Of a stretch of 64,000 nucleotides of DNA, positions 9,456-19,402 are shown piece by piece (position 1 is the first letter of the stretch; every line of letters begins with the position of its first letter). A model generated the notes under the pieces. That model ran no database searches and had not been told where the DNA came from. It worked only from the letters and a program-made list of their open reading frames with translations. This DNA comes from Croceicoccus marinus. GTDB lineage: Bacteria; Pseudomonadota; Alphaproteobacteria; Sphingomonadales; Sphingomonadaceae. A program made the position numbers and the translations under genes. The stretch is from the NCBI RefSeq assembly GCF_001661675.2, contig NZ_CP019602.1, forward strand, positions 1,327,501 to 1,391,500, read 5' to 3'.

Positions 9456-12122
9456 ATGACGCACTATGTGTACACCTTCGGCGGTGGCGCCGTCTCCGAC
9501 GATCCGCGCGCCAAGGACAAGACGATCACTGGCGGCAAGGGTGCGAACCTCGCCGAAATGGCTTCCATCGGACTGCCTGTTCCTCCCGGCTTCACCATCA
9601 CGACCGAGATGTGCGTCAAATATCTGGCCGAGGGCGCGAACTTCGACGACCAGCTGCGCGCCGATGTCGCCAGCGCGCTGACGCATATCGAGCGGACCGT
9701 CGGCAAGAAGTTCGGCGACCCCGCCGATCCGCTGCTCGTTTCTGTCCGTTCGGGCGCGCGGGTTTCCATGCCCGGGATGATGGACACGGTGCTCAACCTG
9801 GGGCTGAATGACGAGACGGTTGAGGGCCTTGCCGCCGTATCGGGCGACGAACGCTTTGCCTGGGATTCCTATCGCCGGTTCATCCAGATGTATTCGGACG
9901 TCGTCCTTGGCCTGGATCATGGACTGTTCGAAGAAGCGCTGGAGATCGCCAAGGAAGACAATGGCTATTCCGCCGATATCGAGCTGACCGCCGGCGACTG
10001 GAAGACACTGGTCGCCCAGTACAAGTCCATCGCGCAAAGCGAACTGGGCGAGCCGTTCCCGATGGATGTGAACGACCAGCTGTGGGGCGCGATCGCGGCC
10101 GTGTTCGGAAGCTGGGATTCCGAACGCGCCAAGATCTATCGCCGGCTGAACGGCATCCCCGGCGGCTGGGGCACCGCGGTTAATATCCAGGCCATGGTGT
10201 TCGGCAACATGGGTGAGACCAGCGCCACCGGCGTTGCCTTCACGCGCGATCCCGCGACCGGAGAGAAGGTCTATTACGGCGAATATCTGATCAACGCGCA
10301 GGGCGAGGATGTCGTCGCCGGCATCCGAACCCCGCAATATCTGACCAAAGCGGCCAAGGACGCGGCGGGCGCGCAGCTTCCCTCGATGGAAGAGAGCATG
10401 CCCGATGCCTATGGCGAGCTGGCGCGCGTTTTCGACCTGCTTGAAAACCACTACCGCGACATGCAGGACATCGAATTCACGGTGCAGCAGGGCAAATTGT
10501 GGATGCTGCAGACCCGCACCGGCAAGCGCACGGCCAAGGCGGCGCTGAAGATGGCGGTCGAAATGGTGGCCGAAGGGCTGATCGACGAAGCCGACGCGGT
10601 TCGCCGGATCGATCCCATGGCGCTCGACCAGCTGCTGCACCCGACGCTGGACCCCGATGCGCCGCGCGATGTGCTGACGGTGGGCCTGCCCGCATCGCCG
10701 GGCGCAGCTTCGGGCGCGGTCGTGTTCGATGCCGATACCGCCGAACAGCTGGCCGAACGCGGCGAGGCGGTGATCCTGGTCCGCGTGGAAACCAGCCCCG
10801 AGGATATTCACGGCATGCATGCAGCCAAGGGCATATTGACGGCGCGTGGCGGGATGACCAGCCACGCGGCGGTCGTGGCGCGCGGCATGGGCCGCCCCTG
10901 CGTGTCGGGCGCATCGGCGCTGTCGATCGATCGCAAGACCAAGATCGCCACGATCAGCGGAACCGAGCTGAAGGAAGGCGATGTCATCACGCTCGACGGA
11001 GCGACCGGCGAGGTGATGAAGGGGGCCGTTCCCACGATCGAGCCCGAGCTTGTCGGCGATTTCGCCACTTTGATGGAATGGGCCGACAAGAAACGCCGGA
11101 TGCGGGTGCGCACCAATGCCGAAACGCCTGCCGATTGCCGCATCGCGCGCCAGTTCGGTGCCGAAGGCATCGGCCTGTGCCGGACCGAGCACATGTTCTT
11201 CGATGCCGCGCGGATCTCGAGCGTGCGCGAGATGATCCTAGCCGATGACGAGGCTGGCCGCCGCAAGGCGCTTACCAAGCTGCTTCCCGAACAGCGCAGC
11301 GACTTCAAGGGCATCTTCACCGAGATGGCGGGTCTTCCCGTCACGATCCGGCTGCTCGACCCGCCGCTGCACGAATTCCTGCCCCACGCGGACGAGGAAT
11401 TCGCCGAGCTGGCCGAGATCACCGGCTATGGCGTCGACCATCTGAAGCGCCGCGCGAACGAATTGCACGAATTCAACCCCATGCTGGGCCATCGCGGCTG
11501 CCGCCTGGGGATCACCTTTCCCGAGATCTACGAGATGCAGGTCCGCGCCATCTTCGAAGCGGCGTGCGAGGTTGCCGACGAGAGCGGCGACGCTCCGGTT
11601 CCCGAGGTGATGATCCCGCTGGTCGCCACCAGGCGCGAGCTCGAGATACTGCGCGTGCTGGTGGATCGTGTCGCGCTCCAGGTGTTCGGGGAAAAGGGCA
11701 GGACTCTCGAATATCTGGTCGGCACCATGATCGAACTGCCGCGCGCCGCGCTGATGGCCGACGCCATTGCGGAGGAGGGTGAGTTCTTCTCGTTCGGGAC
11801 CAACGATCTGACGCAGACGACGCTGGGCGTCAGCCGTGACGACGCTGCCCGCTTCCTGACGCCCTATGTGGACAAGGGCATCTATCCGCGCGATCCCTTC
11901 GTCAGCCTGGATATCGAGGGTGTGGGCCAGCTGGTCGAACTGGCGGTGGAACGCGGACGCAAGACGCGTCCAGACATCAAGCTGGGCATCTGCGGCGAGC
12001 ATGGCGGGGATCCGGCATCGATCGCCTTCTGCGAAAGGACCGGGCTCGATTACGTGTCCGCCTCGCCCTATCGGGTGCCGATTGCCCGGCTGGCGGCTGC
12101 ACAGGCCAGCCTCGCGGAGTAG
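9456..12122 (+). CDS. ppdK: pyruvate, phosphate dikinase
   Basis: Interconverts pyruvate, ATP and phosphate with PEP, AMP and diphosphate. The protein has 888 residues, the normal PPDK length. Domains in order are the N-terminal ATP-grasp (SVRSGARVSMPGMMDTVLNL; GGWGTAVNIQAMVFGN), the phosphohistidine domain with catalytic His in GGMTSHAAVVARGMGRPCVS (near residue 470), and the C-terminal PEP/pyruvate barrel with CGEHGGDPASIAFC. GGGAG-type purines precede the start by about 12 bases. It stands alone, convergent with the methyltransferase gene 4 bases away. It would serve gluconeogenic or reversible glycolytic flux in the cytoplasm. Confidence 0.98.
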   Translation: MTHYVYTFGGGAVSDDPRAKDKTITGGKGANLAEMASIGLPVPPGFTITTEMCVKYLAEGANFDDQLRADVASALTHIERTVGKKFGDPADPLLVSVRSGARVSMPGMMDTVLNLGLNDETVEGLAAVSGDERFAWDSYRRFIQMYSDVVLGLDHGLFEEALEIAKEDNGYSADIELTAGDWKTLVAQYKSIAQSELGEPFPMDVNDQLWGAIAAVFGSWDSERAKIYRRLNGIPGGWGTAVNIQAMVFGNMGETSATGVAFTRDPATGEKVYYGEYLINAQGEDVVAGIRTPQYLTKAAKDAAGAQLPSMEESMPDAYGELARVFDLLENHYRDMQDIEFTVQQGKLWMLQTRTGKRTAKAALKMAVEMVAEGLIDEADAVRRIDPMALDQLLHPTLDPDAPRDVLTVGLPASPGAASGAVVFDADTAEQLAERGEAVILVRVETSPEDIHGMHAAKGILTARGGMTSHAAVVARGMGRPCVSGASALSIDRKTKIATISGTELKEGDVITLDGATGEVMKGAVPTIEPELVGDFATLMEWADKKRRMRVRTNAETPADCRIARQFGAEGIGLCRTEHMFFDAARISSVREMILADDEAGRRKALTKLLPEQRSDFKGIFTEMAGLPVTIRLLDPPLHEFLPHADEEFAELAEITGYGVDHLKRRANELHEFNPMLGHRGCRLGITFPEIYEMQVRAIFEAACEVADESGDAPVPEVMIPLVATRRELEILRVLVDRVALQVFGEKGRTLEYLVGTMIELPRAALMADAIAEEGEFFSFGTNDLTQTTLGVSRDDAARFLTPYVDKGIYPRDPFVSLDIEGVGQLVELAVERGRKTRPDIKLGICGEHGGDPASIAFCERTGLDYVSASPYRVPIARLAAAQASLAE

Positions 12123-12126
12123 CGGC

Positions 12127-12918
12127 CTAGAAGCGCGGGGCGGGGTTCCGCCCCGTCAGCGTCACGAATTCGAAGCGCTCGCGGATCAGCCCGTCTGCCT
12201 CGCGCCGCGCTTCGAACTGCGTGCGGGCGGTGTGCACGGCCTTGCGCGACAGATGCGGGCCGGAATTGGCGAGCACATTGTTCAATCCCTGCGCTCGCAG
12301 GTCGCCCACGATTTGGTCGAAGCTTTCGAAGTCGACATCGAAGCCCCAACCGTCCACCACCGGATCGGCGAAACCCAGTCGCGTCAGCAACTGGCCCGCC
12401 GCGCGGACATCGACCTGCGGGTGGATGCGCGGTGCAGGACGCTCGCCATCGGCTTGCAGCATGGCTGCGCGCAATCCGGACAGGCTGCCCGCGGCGCCAA
12501 AGCTGGCGATCATCAACCCGCCCGGCTTAAGCGCTCGCCGAATCAGCACCAGCGCACCGGGCAAGTCGTTCACCGTGTCCAGCAGGCCGAGACTCACGAT
12601 CAGCGAAAAGGGGCCGCCCGGCAGTGGCGCTTCCTCGTCGATGACCCTGACGCCGGGCAAGGGTGCGGGATCGGCGGAGATCGCATGCGTACCGCCTTCC
12701 TCAAGATGGCGGGCAAGCGCTCCGGTCCGGTCGCCCAGAACCAGCGCGCTTTCGAAGTCCTCGCGCAGGAAGCCAAGCCGGTCTACGACGTCCTCGGCCA
12801 GTTCCCGCGCGACGGTGGCGACGCCGCTACCCGTATCGGCCATGGACTGCATGCGCAGCCGCGCTGCGACGCGGCGCTTGCGGGAAAAGATCTTCGGCGG
12901 TGAGGGAGGGATATCCAT
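12127..12918 (-). CDS. SAM-dependent methyltransferase, NDUFAF5/BioC-like
   Basis: A 263-residue class I methyltransferase. The start at 12918 gives MDIPPSPPKIFSRKRRVAAR, which resembles the F-D-R-x-L/R-R-R-R-x-R N-terminus of alphaproteobacterial NDUFAF5-like proteins. The SAM-binding region is degenerate (ALVLGDRTGALARHL). A methyltransferase core with LIVSLGLLDTVNDLPGAL and GLMIASFGAAGSL follows. Homologues of mitochondrial NDUFAF5 hydroxylate an Arg in complex I, but BioC-like activity cannot be excluded. It is divergent from comF. A G+C-rich hairpin (GGGGCGG...CCGCCCC) lies at its very 3' end, facing ppdK. Confidence 0.8.
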   Translation of the reverse strand: MDIPPSPPKIFSRKRRVAARLRMQSMADTGSGVATVARELAEDVVDRLGFLREDFESALVLGDRTGALARHLEEGGTHAISADPAPLPGVRVIDEEAPLPGGPFSLIVSLGLLDTVNDLPGALVLIRRALKPGGLMIASFGAAGSLSGLRAAMLQADGERPAPRIHPQVDVRAAGQLLTRLGFADPVVDGWGFDVDFESFDQIVGDLRAQGLNNVLANSGPHLSRKAVHTARTQFEARREADGLIRERFEFVTLTGRNPAPRF

Positions 12919-13013
12919 GCCCCGCCTGTTGCAGTGCATCGCCGCGTGACGCAAGCTGGTCGCCGGATTTTCCGATCCGCCGATCAGCCAGGGTGGTTCA
13001 AGGAACGAAACTC

Positions 13014-13799
13014 ATGACATTGCGCCAAGTCATTGCGCCACTTGTGGATTTCGCGTTTCCGCCGCGTTGTCCTTCGTGCGGCGAGGAGGTTTTGGGTAGC
13101 GTCAGCGATCTGGACGAGGGGCTTTGCGGATCATGCTGGGGCAAGTTGCGGCTGCCTGGCCAGCCTGCCTGCAGGCTGTGCCAGATTCCCCTGTCGAGCG
13201 ATCAGCTGACGACCGAGGGCCTGTGCGGGCCTTGCCGGACCGATCGGCCGGAGCATGACGGCATAGCGGCGGCAACGATCTACGGGCCGGTTTCTCGTGA
13301 GGTTCTGCTGGCGCTCAAGCATGCTGGCCGGTTTGCGCTGGCAGGATCGATGGGCCGGTTCATGGCTCTGCGCTTTGCAGCGGCAGGGCTGGCGAACCCC
13401 GAAAATCCGCTGGTGGTGCCGGTGCCGCTCCATCCCTCTCGCCTTTGGAAGCGGGGTTACAACCAGTCGGTGTTGCTGGGAAAATCCTTTGCCGCCCGGA
13501 TGGGCTGGGATTTCCGCCCCGACGTGCTGCGCCGAAGGAAGCGCACCCCTTCGCTCGACGGGCTGGACAGGATGGAGCGGCGTGCCGTGCTGGAAGGCGC
13601 GATCGAAGCCGTTCGCAGTGACGCGGTGGCCGGGCGCGATATCGTGCTGATCGACGATGTGGTGACCAGCGGCGCAACCAGCGGCGCCTGCGTCGAGGCG
13701 CTGAGGTCTGCGGGCGCAAAGCGCGTCATCATCGCGTGCTATGCGCGGGTCGGTCTGAGCGAAAGGCATGAAAGCATTGCCGAAGAGCCGCCGGAGTGA
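13014..13799 (+). CDS. comF: ComF family protein (phosphoribosyltransferase-like)
   Basis: A 261-residue ComF/GntX-type protein. The N-terminus has four Cys pairs of a zinc ribbon (CPSCGEE, CGSCWG, CRLC, CGPC), and the C-terminus has the PRPP-loop motif IVLIDDVVTSGATSGAC. The start at 13014 gives MTLRQVIAPLVDFAFPPRC; the open frame continues upstream but antisense to the methyltransferase gene. ComF proteins take part in DNA uptake in competent bacteria. In alphaproteobacteria the gene is common without known competence, so the role here is open. Confidence 0.9.
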   Translation: MTLRQVIAPLVDFAFPPRCPSCGEEVLGSVSDLDEGLCGSCWGKLRLPGQPACRLCQIPLSSDQLTTEGLCGPCRTDRPEHDGIAAATIYGPVSREVLLALKHAGRFALAGSMGRFMALRFAAAGLANPENPLVVPVPLHPSRLWKRGYNQSVLLGKSFAARMGWDFRPDVLRRRKRTPSLDGLDRMERRAVLEGAIEAVRSDAVAGRDIVLIDDVVTSGATSGACVEALRSAGAKRVIIACYARVGLSERHESIAEEPPE

Positions 13800-14147
13800 C
13801 CCATAAAAAGTTGGCGCCCGAGGCCGAAGCCCCGAGCGCCAGCGTGACGTTCAACCGGAATGCGCATCAGAGACCTGAGTCCCGAGCGGCTTTCCCGGCC
13901 GTTAGTCCGACGCGCCCCCCGGCACGCCGTTTTCCCTGAACGCTGACCGCTTCAGCAACCTGCTCTGCGACAACGTCGACCGCTGCGAAGAGCGGGTCCG
14001 GCTCCCTCAAGCCGTGATTGCCTTCTTGCGCGTGGAGTGCGATTTGAAAAGGAGAAACCCGCAGCCGTCATGGAAATCATGCAACGCTGTGTTCGATTTG
14101 CAACATTCGTGCGCCGGACCTTTGCGCGCCCACAAGGATCTTATTCA
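13800..14147 (-). other. 348-base gap with a possible unannotated minus-strand transcript
   Basis: No protein gene is supported. On the minus strand, segments near 13945-13965 and 13842-13856 can pair (CAGCG with CGCTG, TTCA with TGAA), and the stretch ends in an intrinsic terminator. That combination fits a structured small RNA of about 150-200 nt, for example a 6S-type RNA, but I cannot match a known family. An open frame with ordinary protein-like composition also runs here on the minus strand but lacks an ATG or GTG start. The plus-strand promoter of hisI is presumably in 14040-14135. Confidence 0.35.
13804..13840 (-). terminator. strong intrinsic terminator on the minus strand
   Basis: On the minus strand a 28-base hairpin (GGCGCTCGGGGC, loop TTCG, GCCTCGGGCGCC; 10 of 12 possible pairs are Watson-Crick, two A-C mismatches) is followed by AACTTTTTATGG. 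It is oriented to end a transcript coming from 13841-14040, where no gene is assigned. It also lies 5 bases past the comF stop and may act in both directions as a structure. Confidence 0.75.
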
Positions 14148-14516
14148 ATGGCAGACTGCGGCGCCGACACCACCCTGGCATTCGAGCCGCGTTTCGACGA
14201 GGCCGGCCTGATCACCGCCATCTGCGTCGATGATGCCGATGGCACCGTGCTGATGGTCGCCCACATGAACGAGGAGGCCCTGTCGCTGACGCGCCGGACA
14301 GGTCTTGCCCATTTTTGGTCCCGCTCTCGCCGGTCGCTTTGGAAGAAAGGCGAAAGCTCGGGAAACATGCTGTCGGTCAGCGAGATCCTGGTCGATTGCG
14401 ATCAGGATTGCCTCTTGGTGCGGGTGGTTCCTGCCGGGCCTGCCTGCCACACTGGCCGGCGTAGCTGCTTTTACCGCAGGGTGACCGACACCGGGCTGGA
14501 GATGGTCGGGGATTGA
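14148..14516 (+). CDS. hisI: phosphoribosyl-AMP cyclohydrolase
   Basis: Third step of histidine biosynthesis: opens the purine ring of phosphoribosyl-AMP. It is a 122-residue stand-alone HisI. The start at 14148 ([20 protein letters not shown]) has AAGGA about 10 bases upstream. The signature is intact: [33 protein letters not shown], and the metal ligands DCDQDCLLV and [11 protein letters not shown]. No other his genes are close by. Confidence 0.96.
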   Translation: MADCGADTTLAFEPRFDEAGLITAICVDDADGTVLMVAHMNEEALSLTRRTGLAHFWSRSRRSLWKKGESSGNMLSVSEILVDCDQDCLLVRVVPAGPACHTGRRSCFYRRVTDTGLEMVGD

Positions 14517-14578
14517 TCGGACACCCGCCAAACGCTATATATTGACATAAATGTAAGTAGAGAGAGGAGCAGGCCACC

Positions 14579-16381
14579 ATGGCCGATTACAGCGCGCCGC
14601 TGCGCGATACCCTATTCAATCTGAACCACGTGCTGAAGCTGGGCGACCGCGCCGGCCAGCCCGGGTTCGAGGCGCTGGACGCCGACATGATCGAGCCGAT
14701 CCTGACCGAGGCCGGGAAGTTCGCCTCGGAAGTTTTCGCGCCGCTCAATGCTTCGGGCGACCGGCAGGGCTGTACGCGGCATGACGATGGATCCGTTACC
14801 GTTCCGGACGGCTTTGCCGATGCCTACCGCCAGATGTGCGAAGGCGGGTGGACCACGCTGACCGCGCCCGAAACCTATGGCGGGCAGGCTTTGCCGCATG
14901 CCATCGGCGTGGCGGTGGAGGAATTCCTGTCGGGCGCCAACATGTCGCTTGCCATGTATCCGGGCCTGACCGATGGCGCGATCCGCGCCTTGGTCGCACG
15001 GGGCAGCGACGAGCAGAAGGCGACCTATCTGGCCAGGCTGACCTCGGGCGAATGGACCGGCACGATGAACCTGACCGAGCCGCATGCGGGCACCGATCTG
15101 GGTCTGCTGCGCACCCGCGCCGAACCCAACGGCGACGGCAGCTATGCGGTCAGCGGGACCAAGATCTTCATCTCCTGCGGCGAGCATGACATGGCGAGCA
15201 ATATCGTTCATCTCGTCCTTGCCCGCCTGCCCGATGCGCCCAAGGGGTCGAAGGGCATTTCGATGTTCATTGTACCCAAGTTCCTGCCGGACGAAAATGG
15301 CGAGTCGGGGGAACGCAACAGACTGTCCTGCGGCTCGATCGAGGAGAAGATGGGCATCCACGGCAGCTGCACCTGCGTGATGAACTACGACGGCGCGAAG
15401 GGCTGGCTGATCGGCGGTGAGCACCAGGGGCTGGCGGCCATGTTCATCATGATGAATGCCGCGCGCCTGTGGGTCGGTCTGCAGGGCCTGGGCCAGGCCG
15501 AAGTCGCCTATCAGAACGGCGCTTCCTATGCGCTCGACCGGCGGCAGGGCAGGGCTCTCACCGGCCCGGTCGAACCGGGCCAGAGCGCCGATCTGCTGGT
15601 CGTGCACCCCGACGTGCGCCGCCTGCTGATGGATGCGCGCGCCAAGACCGAGGGGCTGCGCGCGCTGATCCTGTGGACCGGCCTGCTGACCGATCTGTCG
15701 CATCACGCCGCGACCGAGGAGGAGCGGACGCAGGCCGACGATCTGATCCAGTTGCTGACGCCCGTCGTCAAGGCGGTGGGCACCGATATCGGCTATGACG
15801 TATCGACCCAGATGCAGCAGGTGTGGGGCGGCCACGGCTATGTCGCCGAGAACGGGATGGAGCAATTCGTGCGCGATGCCCGCATCGCGATGATCTATGA
15901 AGGTGCGAACGGCATCCAGGCCATGGACCTGGTGGGCCGCAAGCTGCCGATGAAGGGCGGCCGGGCGATCCAGTCGTTCTTCGCGCTGGTCGATGGCGAG
16001 ATTGCCGATGCCGCCAGCGACGGCGCGGTCCGCGAAATCGCCGAGGCGCTGGGCAAGGCGAATGGCGAGCTGAAGGCCGCGGCGATGTGGCTGATGCAGA
16101 ACGCGCCCGAAAACCCCGACAATGCCGGCAGCGCGGCCTATGCGATCATGGAGATCCTGGGGCTGGTCGCCATCGGCCTGATGTGGCTGCGCATGGCGAA
16201 TGCCGCTTCCGCCGCGATCGACGCAGGCGAGGGCGACAAGTCATTCATGGAAGCCAAGCTGCTGTGCGCGCGCCATTTCGCGCAGAGCGAACTGCCCGAT
16301 GCAGGCGCGCTGCGCCGCAAGCTGCAGGCCGGGGCCGAGGTGATCATGGCCATGCCCGCCGAAAGCTTCCTGCGGGCCTGA
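14579..16381 (+). CDS. acyl-CoA dehydrogenase, large (DmdC-like) type
   Basis: A 600-residue FAD-dependent acyl-CoA dehydrogenase with the extra C-terminal domain found in the long family that includes 3-methylmercaptopropionyl-CoA dehydrogenase (DmdC) and fatty acyl-CoA dehydrogenases. Visible motifs are MNLTEPHAGTDLGLLRTRAE, KIFISCGEHDM, EEKMGIHGSCTC and QMQQVWGGHGYVAENGMEQF. The start at 14579 is preceded by GAGAGGAGCAGG. It is a single gene, convergent with cysK across a perfect hairpin. Substrate cannot be assigned from sequence. Confidence 0.9.
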   Translation: MADYSAPLRDTLFNLNHVLKLGDRAGQPGFEALDADMIEPILTEAGKFASEVFAPLNASGDRQGCTRHDDGSVTVPDGFADAYRQMCEGGWTTLTAPETYGGQALPHAIGVAVEEFLSGANMSLAMYPGLTDGAIRALVARGSDEQKATYLARLTSGEWTGTMNLTEPHAGTDLGLLRTRAEPNGDGSYAVSGTKIFISCGEHDMASNIVHLVLARLPDAPKGSKGISMFIVPKFLPDENGESGERNRLSCGSIEEKMGIHGSCTCVMNYDGAKGWLIGGEHQGLAAMFIMMNAARLWVGLQGLGQAEVAYQNGASYALDRRQGRALTGPVEPGQSADLLVVHPDVRRLLMDARAKTEGLRALILWTGLLTDLSHHAATEEERTQADDLIQLLTPVVKAVGTDIGYDVSTQMQQVWGGHGYVAENGMEQFVRDARIAMIYEGANGIQAMDLVGRKLPMKGGRAIQSFFALVDGEIADAASDGAVREIAEALGKANGELKAAAMWLMQNAPENPDNAGSAAYAIMEILGLVAIGLMWLRMANAASAAIDAGEGDKSFMEAKLLCARHFAQSELPDAGALRRKLQAGAEVIMAMPAESFLRA

Positions 16382-16393
16382 TCCGTCACGGTG

Positions 16394-16425
16394 GCCATGC
16401 CGGGCAATTGATCGCCCGGCATGGC
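16394..16425. terminator. bidirectional hairpin between convergent genes
   Basis: A perfect 12-pair stem (GCCATGCCGGGC / GCCCGGCATGGC) with an 8-base loop lies between the acyl-CoA dehydrogenase stop and the cysK stop. The T tract is poor on both strands, so efficiency is uncertain. Confidence 0.65.
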
Positions 16426-16431
16426 TTCCAA

Positions 16432-17349
16432 TCAAGCGGGCAGGAAATCCGGCACCGAAAGGTAGCGTTCCCCGGTGTCGTAGTTGAATCCCAGCACGCG
16501 CGTGCCCTTGTCCAGCTCGGGCAGCTTCTTCGCGATCGCGGCAAGGGTGGCCCCGGAACTCATGCCGACCAGCAGCCCTTCCACCGAAGCGCTCTTGCGC
16601 GCCATGTCCTTGGCCTCGTCCGCATCGACCGAGATCGCGCCGTCGATCGACTGCGTGTGAAGGTTTTCGGGAATGAAGCCCGCACCAATGCCCTGCAGCG
16701 GGTGAGGGCCGGGCTGCCCGCCGGAAATTACCGGCGAAAGCGCGGGTTCGACCGCATAGGCCTTCATCGTGGGCCAGACCGCCTTCATCGCCTCGGCGCA
16801 GCCCGTCAGGTGCCCGCCGGTGCCGACGCCGGTGATCATCACGTCGATGGGCGTATCGGCGAAATCGGCCAGGATCTCTCGCGCGGTGGTCGCGACGTGG
16901 ATGGCGGGATTGGCTTCGTTATCGAACTGCTGCGGCATCCATGCCCCCGGCGTCTCGTCCACCAGTTCGCGGGCACGCTGCAACGCGCCCTTCATGCCGT
17001 TTTCCTTGGGCGTCAGGTCGAAAGTCGCGCCATAGGCCAGCATCAGGCGGCGCCGCTCTATCGACATGCTTTCGGGCATGACGAGGACCAGCTTGTAGCC
17101 CTTGACCGCAGCGACCATCGCAAGGCCTATGCCGGTATTGCCCGACGTCGGCTCGATGATCGTGCCGCCCTGCTTCAGCGCGCCGCTCTTCTCCGCAGCC
17201 TCGACCATGGCGAGCGCGATGCGGTCCTTGATCGAACCGCCGGGATTGGCACGCTCGGACTTTACCCAGACCTCGTGGTCCGGGAACAGTCGCGACAAGC
17301 GGATATGCGGCGTATTGCCGATCGTGGCGAGGACGTTGTCGGCCTTCAT
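16432..17349 (-). CDS. cysK: cysteine synthase (O-acetylserine sulfhydrylase)
   Basis: PLP enzyme making cysteine from O-acetylserine and sulfide. The 305-residue protein starts at 17349 ([20 protein letters not shown]); the frame stays open upstream but that extension is antisense-like. The PLP lysine is in [15 protein letters not shown], and the phosphate-binding [14 protein letters not shown] and substrate loop [11 protein letters not shown] are present. The ATG overlaps the stop of the upstream transporter gene by 4 bases, so the two are translationally coupled. Confidence 0.97.
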   Translation of the reverse strand: MKADNVLATIGNTPHIRLSRLFPDHEVWVKSERANPGGSIKDRIALAMVEAAEKSGALKQGGTIIEPTSGNTGIGLAMVAAVKGYKLVLVMPESMSIERRRLMLAYGATFDLTPKENGMKGALQRARELVDETPGAWMPQQFDNEANPAIHVATTAREILADFADTPIDVMITGVGTGGHLTGCAEAMKAVWPTMKAYAVEPALSPVISGGQPGPHPLQGIGAGFIPENLHTQSIDGAISVDADEAKDMARKSASVEGLLVGMSSGATLAAIAKKLPELDKGTRVLGFNYDTGERYLSVPDFLPA

Positions 17350-18659
17350 GTCATGGCTCCTTCCTGCTCTTTTGCGGGCTTCCCATCGTCCTTGACGCGA
17401 TAGGCCGGCGCGAATGTGCGGGCGTTTCTGAGTTCCGGATAGGCGTAAGCCCAGATAACGACCACCAATATTGCCCCGACGCCGCCGAAAACAACTGCCC
17501 CGGTCGCACCGATCAGCGCGGCGACGACGCCCGATTGCAATTCGCCCAGCTCGTTGGAGGCCGAGATGGCCAGGCCCGAGATGGAAGACACCCGCCCGCG
17601 CATGTGATCCGGCGTGTTCAACTGCACCAGCGACCCGCGCACGAAGACCGAGATCATGTCCGCCGCGCCCAGCACCACCAGCACGGCAAGGCTGGCCAGC
17701 AATTCGCGCGAGATGCCGAACAGCGCGGTCATCAGCCCATAGACCGCCACTGCCCACAGCATCTTTACCCCGACATTGCGCTCCATCGGTTTCCACGCCA
17801 GCCACAGCGCGACCAGCCCCGCACCCACCGCGGGCGCTGCGCGCATCCAGCCCAGGCCGATCGGTCCCACCTGCAGGATGTCGCGCGCAAAGACCGGCAG
17901 CAGCGCCGTCACCCCGCCCAGCAGCACCGCAAACAGGTCGAGCGAGATCGCGCCCAGCAGGAAGCGATCGTTCCACACGAAGCGCAGCCCGTCCTTCACC
18001 TGCCGGATCGGATGCAGCTTGCGGTCGATATCCGGCTGGCGCAGCGGCTTGATCAGCGCCACCATCAGGGCGGCGAGCGCCAGCAGGAAGACCGACACGA
18101 TATAGGGAAAGCTGGGGAAGACGGCATAGAGCATGCCGCCCGCCGCCGGCCCCAGCACGGTCGCGAACTGCCAGGCGATGGCATTGGTCGCGATGGCGCG
18201 CGGGATCATCCAGGCGGGCACGATATTGGGCGCCAGCGCATTCATCGCCGGGCCGAAGAAGACGCGCGCCGTGCCATGTGTCGCCGCCAGAAGGAACAGC
18301 AGCGGCAGGGTGAGATTGTCGGACCAGGTCGCAAAGCCCAGTGCGGCTGCGATCACGATATCCAGCAGCATCGCCGCGACAGCGACCCAGCGCCGGTCGA
18401 ACCGATCCGCCGCGAACCCCGCGAACGGCGTCAGCAGGAACAGGGGCAGGAACTGCGCCGCGCCCAGCAGGCCAAGCTGGAAGGCGGCAAGCGACCGGCT
18501 CATCCCGTAATCGCTGCGCGCCACGTCATAGACCTGCCAGCCCAGCACCACGACCATCGACAGCGTCGCGATCACGCCCGCAAAACGGGCTACCCAGAAC
18601 AGACGGTAATCGCGAATCTGAAGCGGATGGCGCGGTTCAGGCGCGGCAGGCACAGTCAT
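17346..18659 (-). CDS. MFS transporter (MFS_3/EntS-like)
   Basis: A 437-residue major facilitator protein with about twelve hydrophobic segments. The start [20 protein letters not shown] and the loop [20 protein letters not shown] (a motif A variant) match the MFS_3 group that includes the enterobactin exporter EntS. A central charged loop ([20 protein letters not shown]) separates the halves. It is coupled to cysK by a 4-base overlap, which hints at export of a sulfur compound or amino acid, but this is only context. Confidence 0.88.
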   Translation of the reverse strand: MTVPAAPEPRHPLQIRDYRLFWVARFAGVIATLSMVVVLGWQVYDVARSDYGMSRSLAAFQLGLLGAAQFLPLFLLTPFAGFAADRFDRRWVAVAAMLLDIVIAAALGFATWSDNLTLPLLFLLAATHGTARVFFGPAMNALAPNIVPAWMIPRAIATNAIAWQFATVLGPAAGGMLYAVFPSFPYIVSVFLLALAALMVALIKPLRQPDIDRKLHPIRQVKDGLRFVWNDRFLLGAISLDLFAVLLGGVTALLPVFARDILQVGPIGLGWMRAAPAVGAGLVALWLAWKPMERNVGVKMLWAVAVYGLMTALFGISRELLASLAVLVVLGAADMISVFVRGSLVQLNTPDHMRGRVSSISGLAISASNELGELQSGVVAALIGATGAVVFGGVGAILVVVIWAYAYPELRNARTFAPAYRVKDDGKPAKEQEGAMT

Positions 18660-18671
18660 GTCGAGGGGAAT

Positions 18672-19319
18672 TCAGCGGACCGGAGTGAACTTACCGGAAC
18701 CTTCATCCAGCCAATGGAGAATACCGTCGGAAATCGCGAAGAAGGCACCGCGCAGCTTCAGCGTGCCCTTTGCTTCCTTGGACTGCACGCAGGGGAAGCT
18801 GCGCAGATTTTCGAGCGATACCTTGACCGCGGCCTGCTCCATCGCAAGTTCCGCTTCGCGCCCCTCGGTCCCGTGGTCGTGCGCAACCTCGTCGCGGGCG
18901 TCGTCGAGCAGTTCGATCCAGTCGGCGATGAAACCGCCGCGACCCGGTTCGGCGCCGTGCATCGATTGCGTCAGCGCCGCCTTGCAGCCTCCGCACATGC
19001 CGTGGCCCAGCACCAGTACTTCCTCGACCTCAAGCACCTGGACGGCGAACTCCAGTGCGGCGGACACGCCGTGATGGCCGGGCGTCGTCTCGAACGGGGG
19101 AACCATGGCGGCGACATTGCGCACCACGAACATCTCGCCCGGATCGACGTCGAATATCTGGCTGGGATCGACCCGGCTGTCAGAGCAGGCGATGACCATC
19201 ACCTTGGGCGACTGTCCTTCCTTGAGCTGGATCCAGCGGTCGCGCTGGGGGTGCCAGCTCTTCTCGCGGAAACGGCGGTAACCTTCGGTAAGGACGGACT
19301 GTACTGGTGAGTCGGGCAT
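18672..19319 (-). CDS. beta-class carbonic anhydrase
   Basis: Zinc enzyme hydrating CO2 to bicarbonate. The 215-residue protein starts at 19319 ([20 protein letters not shown]). Zinc ligands are in [10 protein letters not shown] (Cys and the Asp-Arg dyad) and GHGMCGGC (His, Cys). It lies 12 bases upstream of the MFS gene, so the carbonic anhydrase, MFS and cysK genes may form one operon. The gene is divergent from lipA. Confidence 0.95.
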   Translation of the reverse strand: MPDSPVQSVLTEGYRRFREKSWHPQRDRWIQLKEGQSPKVMVIACSDSRVDPSQIFDVDPGEMFVVRNVAAMVPPFETTPGHHGVSAALEFAVQVLEVEEVLVLGHGMCGGCKAALTQSMHGAEPGRGGFIADWIELLDDARDEVAHDHGTEGREAELAMEQAAVKVSLENLRSFPCVQSKEAKGTLKLRGAFFAISDGILHWLDEGSGKFTPVR

Positions 19320-19402
19320 CGTGCGATCTTTGCATCCGCGCTTCGCAGCTTGCAAGCAGCACTATGTTGCGGGTGACGCCAGACGCGCTTATGTGGACCC
19401 CT

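Noticed and set aside
9432..11192. 586-codon open frame opposite ppdK
   Set aside because: Antisense to the conserved PPDK sequence. Its His/Arg/Gln-rich composition is typical of shadow frames.
12136..12153. Hairpin GGGGCGG...CCGCCCC as a ppdK terminator
   Set aside because: It lies inside the methyltransferase coding end and has no T tract; kept only as a note in that gene.
17350..17976. N-terminal extension of the cysK frame
   Set aside because: It is antisense to the MFS transporter and lacks CysK similarity; the conserved start is at 17349.
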